Assembly (NCBI GenBank): GCA_002095305.1
Contig: MIEI01000024.1
Location: forward strand, 1 to 55,904
Origin: Pantoea brenneri
GTDB taxonomy: Bacteria > Pseudomonadota > Gammaproteobacteria > Enterobacterales > Enterobacteriaceae
Length of the DNA: 55,904 nucleotides
Direction: 5' to 3'
The position numbers and the translations under genes were made by a program. The notes beneath the pieces are model-generated. The model was not told where the DNA came from. It searched no databases and saw only the letters and a program-made list of their open reading frames with translations. Positions 49,522 through 55,904 of this stretch are shown piece after piece; within the stretch, counting starts at the first letter, position 1, and every line of letters begins with the position of its first letter.

Positions 49522-50947
49522 TTAACCCGGGTCCCGGCTCAGCGCCGGATTGAGCATTGCCCGCCGCTTTATCCGCTTGTATTGCAAAGGTGAGGCCAAA
49601 TGTATTGATGCCACCTTCACTACGCGCAAAGACATCCCCCCTGTGCATAATGGCGACAGCACGCACGATCGACAGGCCCAGCCCATGATGGGTATCACTT
49701 CTGGCCCGGGAGGTGTCAACGCGATAGAATCGCTCGAAAAGCCGGTGTAAGTGCTCTGGCGATATCGGATCGCCAGGGTTTGAAACTTCAACACAGGCCT
49801 GATGACCTTTTTCGCTTAACCGCACCGTTAACCTGCTGCTGGAGGGTGAATGTCTTGCGCTGTTTTCCAGTAAATTAGCCAGTGAGCGGTGGAACAGCCG
49901 CCGGTCGATATGCGCGGTGACATCCCCCTCCACATCCAGAAAAAGCTGTTTTTCCGCAAAAGAGGGTTCCACATACTCCGCTGTTTTCAGGGTTTCTTCC
50001 CGCAGGGAAACCTGCGTAAGCTGGGACGCATGTTCACCCGCATGGGCATGGGACAGGAACAGCATGTCGTTAACTATCGACGTCATACGTTCAAGCTCTT
50101 CCAGATTGGAACCCAATAACTCTTCCAGTTCATCTTGCGAACGTCGGCGTGAGAGCCCCAGCTGCGTCTGGCCGATCAGATTAGTCAGCGGAGTCCGGAG
50201 TTCATGCGCAACATCGGCATTGAAGCTCTCGAGCTGCCTCCAGGCGACCTCTTGCCGTTCCAGCACGCCATTAAAAGATGATGCTAACTGCTGTAATTCG
50301 TCAGGTAATGCTTCGGTATTCAGGCGCTGACCATGGTCCCCGGGAGCGAGTTGCCGGGCCTGTTTACTGAGCGCCCTAACCGGACGAAGACCGATCCTTG
50401 ATACGATGTATCCCAGTAAGGCGACAATCGCGACGCCCAGTGCGGTAATGATCAGCAATGTACGCGTGAACGCATCAAGTGTTCCCATGTATGGCGTGGA
50501 GTCGATGGCAACCACATAGCGCAGCTCAGGTCTTTCTCCGTTCGCGGAGATGGTTTTGACTAACAGGAACAGCGAGCATGCACCTTCTGATGCACCTGGC
50601 ACTTTATTAAAGCCCTCCTGTAATGAAGACCACTGAACACCCACTGGTGGTGTTCCCCCGATGCTGAAGCGTGGGTTATCGCTTACTATCCAGTAGCGAA
50701 CTCGCTCACCTTCAGAATTGGTTAACACGGTGAATTTATTGGCCAGCGTTGACCAGCCCTCAGCCGAGGTTCGTGCGGTGATCCACGGACTCATTAATGA
50801 TTCCCGGAACAACAGTTCGTTGTGCATCTGCTTTTGCAAAGAGTCATGCAAAGAGCTTCTGAGCAGGATGCCGATAACGGAGACAATCAGCAGCGCGGAT
50901 AAGGCAAACATCAGCGCCAGATGAACGGAGATGGAACGCTTAGGCAT
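49490..50947 (-). CDS. heavy-metal-type sensor histidine kinase (CusS/HprS family)
   Basis: A 485-residue membrane kinase started at ATG 50947 with GGGG six bases upstream, which is better than ATG 50962 that abuts the regulator stop. TM1 is near residues 8-25 (ALMFALSALLIVSVIGILL), TM2 near 160-180 (LLIITALGVAIVALLGYIV), with a 130-residue periplasmic sensor between. HAMP, then FNADVAHELRTPLTNLIGQ (phosphoacceptor His), NLLENSARHS (N box) and THHGLGLSIVRAVA (G box). No copper-binding His/Met pattern is obvious in the sensor, and no metal exporter is nearby, so a redox or chlorine-type signal as for HprS is at least as likely. Confidence 0.9.
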   Translation of the reverse strand: MPKRSISVHLALMFALSALLIVSVIGILLRSSLHDSLQKQMHNELLFRESLMSPWITARTSAEGWSTLANKFTVLTNSEGERVRYWIVSDNPRFSIGGTPPVGVQWSSLQEGFNKVPGASEGACSLFLLVKTISANGERPELRYVVAIDSTPYMGTLDAFTRTLLIITALGVAIVALLGYIVSRIGLRPVRALSKQARQLAPGDHGQRLNTEALPDELQQLASSFNGVLERQEVAWRQLESFNADVAHELRTPLTNLIGQTQLGLSRRRSQDELEELLGSNLEELERMTSIVNDMLFLSHAHAGEHASQLTQVSLREETLKTAEYVEPSFAEKQLFLDVEGDVTAHIDRRLFHRSLANLLENSARHSPSSSRLTVRLSEKGHQACVEVSNPGDPISPEHLHRLFERFYRVDTSRARSDTHHGLGLSIVRAVAIMHRGDVFARSEGGINTFGLTFAIQADKAAGNAQSGAEPGPGLTDRIVRGASA

Positions 50948-50962
50948 GCTTATCCCCTTCAT

Positions 50963-51643
50963 TTATTCGGTCCGGACTTCGAGGACATATCCCATGCCAC
51001 GAACGGTATGTAACAGTTTGATATCGAACGGAGCATCAACTTTGGCACGCAGGCGTTTAATGGCGACTTCAACCACATTGGCATCGCTATCAAAATTCAT
51101 GTCCCATATCTGCTCTGCAATCATCATCTTTGACAGGATCTCCCCCTGATGCCGGGCCAGAAGGCTCAACAGGGAAAATTCTTTTGCGGTCAGCTCCAGC
51201 CTCGTTCCGGCGCGAAAAACGCGGCGAGACAGTAAGTCGAGGTGCAGATCGTGAATTTGCAGTTGGGTGATGTCCGCGCCATCCGTAGAGCGGCGACGCA
51301 CCAGTGCCTGAATGCGCGCCACCAGCTCAATAAGCGAAAAGGGCTTTGGAAGATAATCATCCGCGCCAAGACGAAGCCCTTTGACGCGCTCGTCGACGGA
51401 TCCTCGTGCAGAGAGCATCAGCACCGGCGTCTGTTTAGCTGCCCGCACACCCTCGAGAACCCGGTAGCCATCCATCCCTGGCAACATCACATCCAGGATT
51501 ATCGCGTCGTAGTCGAACTCCAGCGCGTAATGAAGACCTTCAGCGCCATCTGCAGAGACGTCTACCGTAAATCCAGACTCGCCCAGCGCACGGCTGAGAT
51601 AGGTTGACGTTTTTTCTTCATCTTCGACTAACAACAGGCGCAT
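50963..51643 (-). CDS. OmpR-family response regulator (CusR/HprR type)
   Basis: A 226-residue regulator. The receiver domain has [20 protein letters not shown], the phosphoacceptor aspartate in [16 protein letters not shown] (about D51) and the lysine in DYLPKPFS. The winged-helix effector has [20 protein letters not shown] and [18 protein letters not shown]. Stop and kinase start are adjacent. It follows the aldo/keto reductase gene by 14 bases, so reductase, regulator and kinase are one operon. The likely binding sites are the CTGACA/TGTCAG palindromes nearby. Confidence 0.93.
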   Translation of the reverse strand: MRLLLVEDEEKTSTYLSRALGESGFTVDVSADGAEGLHYALEFDYDAIILDVMLPGMDGYRVLEGVRAAKQTPVLMLSARGSVDERVKGLRLGADDYLPKPFSLIELVARIQALVRRRSTDGADITQLQIHDLHLDLLSRRVFRAGTRLELTAKEFSLLSLLARHQGEILSKMMIAEQIWDMNFDSDANVVEVAIKRLRAKVDAPFDIKLLHTVRGMGYVLEVRTE

Positions 51644-51657
51644 AACGGGACTTCCTC

Positions 51658-52827
<1,170 letters not shown>

Positions 52828-52915
52828 TTACTCCTTTTCTCAGAAAATTGAACATGAATCTCATTAAAGCGAGAACATTCTGCCTTCTGATTGCCAACAT
52901 AAAGCTGACGGTTAC

Positions 52916-52997
52916 CTGACAGCATTGTCAGAAATGATTACCTGCCACTTGGCGGCTTCCTGACAAAATTGTTATTTGCCTGTCACTATGCTGACAG
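52916..52997. promoter_or_regulatory. cluster of CTGACA/TGTCAG operators in divergent region
   Basis: Three dyads lie between the reductase-regulator operon and the hydrolase gene: CTGACA-GCAT-TGTCAG (52916-52931, perfect), CTGACA-AAAT-TGTTAT (52960-52975, one strong arm, close to the CusR/HprR box) and CTGTCA-CTATGC-TGACAG (52980-52997). The first two are 44 bases apart, four helical turns, so they face the same side of the DNA. They are placed to control both directions and the two-component system itself. Confidence 0.65.
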
Positions 52998-53075
52998 CTC
53001 TCACTCCCTAATCTGAGTCTGCATATTTGATATCGCGAGCCTGCCTGGACAGGTCGCCACTCTTCGGGAGATACC

Positions 53076-54125
53076 ATGAAATTCACACTTATAAGTGCAA
53101 TGCTGATAACGGCAATGGCCGGAGTGACCTCAGTCAATGCGGCTGATTACAAAAAAAATCCGTTCACCCTCGTCTATGACGGTGCCATCACTGAGAACGT
53201 CAAAGGCAAGGTCAACATCCATCCAGTTAAATACGATCTGCATGGCATCCAGATTGCTGCGAATGTCTATACCCCTGCTAACTATGATCCTGCCAAAAAA
53301 TATCCTACCGTGGTGGTCGCACATCCTAATGGTGGCGTAAAAGAGCAGGTCGCGGGTTTATATGCCCAGCGTCTCGCCGAGCAGGGCTACATCACGATTA
53401 CCGCCGACGCGGCTTATCAGGGCGCTAGCGGTGGGATGCCGCGCAGCGTGGATAAACCCGCTAATCGCATCGAAGATATCCACGGCATGGCTGACTACAT
53501 CAGCCAGTATCCGGGGGTTGATACTTCCCGCCTCGGTCTGCTTGGCATTTGCGGTGGTGGCGGTTATTCACTTGTTGCTGCCGAGACGGACAAACGGTTC
53601 AAATCGATCGCAACCATCAGCATGTTTAATTCAGGTCTTGTGCGCCGCAATGGTATGCAGGATTCACAGTTGGATACTATCCAGCAGCGTCTTCAGCAGG
53701 CTTCTGACGCACGTGCTCAGGAAGCCGCCGGAGGAGAGGTGCTTTACTCCGGCGATGCCAACCTGACTGATGAACAGATTGCTAAATTACCTTTTGCCTT
53801 GTATCGCCAGGGCTACGAGTATTACTGGAAAACCCACGCCCATCCGAACTCTACGTTTAAATACACTACAAGCAGCCTGTTAGACTTGATGAGCTTTGAC
53901 GTAACGGACCATATCAATCTCATCAATAAACCACTGCTGATGATTGCCGGTACAAAAGCGGATACGCTCTATATGACTGAAGGTGCGTTCGCGAAAGCCA
54001 CCGGTACGAAGGACAAAGAACTCTTCCTGATCGATGGTGCTACCCATATCGAGACGTATTGGGTGCCCAAATACGTTGACAAGGCTTTGCAAAAGTTAGA
54101 CGTCTTCTTCGATAAGAATATTTAA
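53076..54125 (+). CDS. exported dienelactone hydrolase-like alpha/beta hydrolase
   Basis: A 349-residue protein with Sec signal (FTLISAMLITAMAGVTSVNA), ATG 53076 after GGGAG. The nucleophile elbow is LGLLGICGGGGYSLVAA, where the nucleophile position holds cysteine, as in dienelactone hydrolase, instead of serine. The acid is likely in LMIAGTKADTLYM and the histidine in LIDGATHIETYW. YPTVVVAHPNGGVKEQVAGL is the oxyanion strand. Family relatives include YcjY-like hydrolases. It is divergent from the sensor operon with operator sites between, so it is a likely target of that system. Confidence 0.85.
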   Translation: MKFTLISAMLITAMAGVTSVNAADYKKNPFTLVYDGAITENVKGKVNIHPVKYDLHGIQIAANVYTPANYDPAKKYPTVVVAHPNGGVKEQVAGLYAQRLAEQGYITITADAAYQGASGGMPRSVDKPANRIEDIHGMADYISQYPGVDTSRLGLLGICGGGGYSLVAAETDKRFKSIATISMFNSGLVRRNGMQDSQLDTIQQRLQQASDARAQEAAGGEVLYSGDANLTDEQIAKLPFALYRQGYEYYWKTHAHPNSTFKYTTSSLLDLMSFDVTDHINLINKPLLMIAGTKADTLYMTEGAFAKATGTKDKELFLIDGATHIETYWVPKYVDKALQKLDVFFDKNI

Positions 54126-54134
54126 TCCGCATCT

Positions 54135-54158
54135 GTCGATACCCCGGCGGGTATCGAC
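54135..54158. terminator. hairpin after hydrolase gene
   Basis: GTCGATACCC (54135-54144) and GGGTATCGAC (54149-54158) form a perfect 10-base stem around CGGC, ten bases after the stop. Only a short TT follows. It separates convergent genes. Confidence 0.6.
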
Positions 54159-54247
54159 TTATCCAAAATTTATCGTTCAGATTAACGGAGTCGGGATGAA
54201 AGATAATTACGTCTGGTTAATAGCCACTATGAATGAAATTCATAAAA

Positions 54248-55468
54248 TCATTCGGGCAGGGGATAGTTGTTTTTTACCTGAACAGTCAATGCCATCAAGG
54301 CGCTGGCTGCCGTAAACACCGCAATTATCCAGCCCATCGTCCATGGTGTGCCATCACTGAACAGAGCGAGAAGAAGTGAAGAGATGATGCCACTACCGTA
54401 TTGTAACGCGCCCATTAGCGCCGACGCCGAGCCTGCAACATTAGGAACGGCGTCAAGTGCGCAAGCCGTGGATGTCGCAGCGATGATGCCATTCATAGAG
54501 AAGAACACGAACACAGCGCCGATAATCACGGTAATTCCACCGACACCCAAGCCGGTCGTGACCGCCAGCACTATTGCCGCAATAGTGGCGATGAATACGG
54601 CATTCCTGAGCAACGCTTCCAGTGGATAGTGGTGAACCAGGCGTCTGTTGACCATGCTCACTGCCATTAATCCCACAATGTTTACTGCAAACAGCCAACC
54701 GTAATGCTGCGGGTCAACACCGAAGTACGTGATGTATACAAACGGAGAACCGGTGATAAAGGCGTAGGCTGCAACGTAATAAAAAGTCAGGCACAGGGTA
54801 AACCGCATGTATCTGGCGTTGGTGAGCAAGGCATAGTAATTGTGAAAGGCTCTGGTTACGGAGGCTTGCGAGCGTTTCTCAACAGGTAATGTCTCCGGTA
54901 ACCAGAATAAAGACATCAGCATTAATGTTCCGATAATCGCCAGCAGCCAGAAAATGGCATGCCACGAGGTGACTTTAATCATCTGCCCGCCGATCAGGGG
55001 CCCGGCAATCGGCGCGATGGCCATGATTATCATCAGGGTCGAAAGCATTTGTGCTGCACGAGTGCGGCTAAACAGGTCACGGATCATTGCTCGTGCCAAC
55101 ATCGGCCCGGTACAGGCACCTAACGCCTGAAAAACACGCCAGAAGATAATTTGCACGATATCTGTTGATAATGCGCAGCCCACCGAGCCGATGATGAATA
55201 GGCCTAAACCGATAAACAGCGGCAGACGACGCCCGTAACGATCGCTAATCGGTCCCCAAATCAGTTGCGCAATGCAAAAGCCGATAAGGAACCCTGTGAT
55301 CGTCAGCTCAGCATCACCCTGCAAATCTTTCGCCATGACGGGCATAGCCGGAAGATAGATGTCGGTTGATAAAGAGGTAACAGCCATCAGGGCGCTGAGA
55401 ATGAGTAGAAATGATAGACCTGTATTGTTAGCTGTAGCTGACTGTGTACGTGTCTGTTGATTAAGCAT
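54248..55468 (-). CDS. Bcr/CflA-family drug-resistance MFS exporter
   Basis: A 406-residue, 12-helix proton antiporter. I start at ATG 55468; an in-frame ATG at 55501 adds 11 residues, and neither has a strong RBS. Motifs: STDIYLPAMPVMAKDLQG in helix 1, QLIWGPISDRYGRRLPLFIG (motif A), RVFQALGACTGPMLARAMIR (motif C area), ACALDAVPNVAGSASALMGA, all typical of Bcr/CflA (bicyclomycin, chloramphenicol and small-molecule efflux). Its place after the exported enzyme cluster may be coincidence; no CTGACA-type site lies upstream. Confidence 0.9.
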   Translation of the reverse strand: MLNQQTRTQSATANNTGLSFLLILSALMAVTSLSTDIYLPAMPVMAKDLQGDAELTITGFLIGFCIAQLIWGPISDRYGRRLPLFIGLGLFIIGSVGCALSTDIVQIIFWRVFQALGACTGPMLARAMIRDLFSRTRAAQMLSTLMIIMAIAPIAGPLIGGQMIKVTSWHAIFWLLAIIGTLMLMSLFWLPETLPVEKRSQASVTRAFHNYYALLTNARYMRFTLCLTFYYVAAYAFITGSPFVYITYFGVDPQHYGWLFAVNIVGLMAVSMVNRRLVHHYPLEALLRNAVFIATIAAIVLAVTTGLGVGGITVIIGAVFVFFSMNGIIAATSTACALDAVPNVAGSASALMGALQYGSGIISSLLLALFSDGTPWTMGWIIAVFTAASALMALTVQVKNNYPLPE

Positions 55469-55904
55469 GGTGATCCGTTGGACATGAAGAGATAAGGGCA
55501 TATTAACGGGTTTAAGCTCGCTGATAATCACCGAGGGGAGGATAGGGACTATGAATAACATTCATTAATATTGGGAATTGCGAAGGCAGTGAAAAAATGA
55601 TTTGAACAGGTGCTTATCTTAGGCCTTATGGGGAAGAATCGAGGTATCGTTTCAGGCACGATTTGTGATTGCAGACAAGGGCACGAATTATCAGATCATA
55701 AAACAGCATGCCTTCCTGTCTAATCTAAGAAAAATTTCGTCATAAAGCCGTAGGTTAGTCTTAGCGTAGGATAAGTTCGGTTTTCCAAGCGGACTGCCTT
55801 GCTCACCGCTGATTAACACACCGCGATTTTAGTGATGCCATTATCAGTGGTTAGAACAGTTGCCAATTTCCGCTTTTCGCTCATAACCGCCGGTCAAAAA
55901 AGCC
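55469..55904. other. right-edge non-coding region
   Basis: No supported gene from the exporter start to the window end. It should contain the exporter promoter. The motif CCGCTTTTCGCTCA at about 55869-55882 also occurs at about 38695-38708, in the mobile-scar region; such GCGGAC/CCGCTTTT motifs are scattered intergenically in this window and their meaning is unknown. Confidence 0.4.

Noticed and set aside
54196..54315. A 39-codon plus-strand ORF (MKDNYVWLIATMNEIHK...) with GGAG upstream
   Set aside because: It overlaps the end of the convergent exporter gene, has no recognisable family and may be chance; not strong enough to list as a gene.

Overview
The window looks like chromosomal DNA of an Enterobacterales bacterium of the Erwiniaceae type (Pantoea or Erwinia-like). 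This is inferred from GC-rich genes, enteric ribosome-binding sites, and a backbone (sbcB, dacD, yeeA, tmaR) in the same relative order as in E. coli. No complete tRNA, rRNA, CRISPR array or intact insertion sequence was seen.

Layout. (1) 1-3.5 kb: the otnK-otnC-otnI-permease operon for four-carbon acid sugars (E. coli ygbKLMN), entered at its left end inside otnK. (2) 3.5-14 kb: the sbcB...dacD...yeeA-tmaR backbone with two inserts. One is an AT-richer Hcp locus with a putative toxin and a small membrane protein. The other is a three-subunit membrane-bound gluconate-2-dehydrogenase-type operon. (3) 14-25 kb: assorted genes: a broken LacI relative, a YdcF-like protein, a ketopantoate reductase-like protein, an ArsR-type regulator beside a second full-length elongation factor G, a broken fatty acid desaturase with a PhnD-like binding protein, a flavin monooxygenase and katG. 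(4) 25.2-37.8 kb: a two-armed catabolic island controlled by a central LysR regulator. It has an ABC importer with two alternative binding proteins of the THI5/NMT1 type, two amidohydrolase-fold deaminases, a creatininase-family amidohydrolase, RidA, an FAD oxidase, a 2Fe-2S reductase and an Fe(II)/2-oxoglutarate dioxygenase. A nitrogen heterocycle (purine-, pterin- or pyrimidine-like) is the most economical substrate guess. (5) 37.8-41.2 kb: a scar of mobile DNA. Two diverged direct repeats of about 305 bp each carry the 3' end and terminator of a tRNA-Asn gene; they flank a tautomerase, a broken MFS exporter and an ArdC antirestriction relic, and a serine recombinase relic follows. (6) 41.2-46.3 kb: an SDR/LysR pair, two aldo/keto reductases and a decayed membrane-anchored Mrr-like nuclease. 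(7) 46.4-54.2 kb: a two-component system of the CusRS/HprRS type embedded among enzymes that nearly all have export signals: aldo/keto reductase, cupin, carboxymuconolactone decarboxylase-like protein, flavodoxin and two alpha/beta hydrolases. A repeated palindrome, CTGACA-N4-TGTCAG, lies upstream of both transcription arms. (8) A Bcr/CflA-type drug exporter closes the window.

Two general points. Several otherwise healthy genes (otnI, hcp, the lacI relative, desaturase, creatininase, MFS) are each broken by the apparent loss of one base, mostly in a short homopolymer; that pattern suggests sequencing or assembly error at least as much as real decay. The ArdC relic and the Mrr-like gene also contain in-frame stop codons and are more credible true pseudogenes. 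The strongest candidates for undescribed biology are the Hcp/toxin/immunity locus, the two-component-controlled exported enzyme set, and the two-armed heterocycle island.
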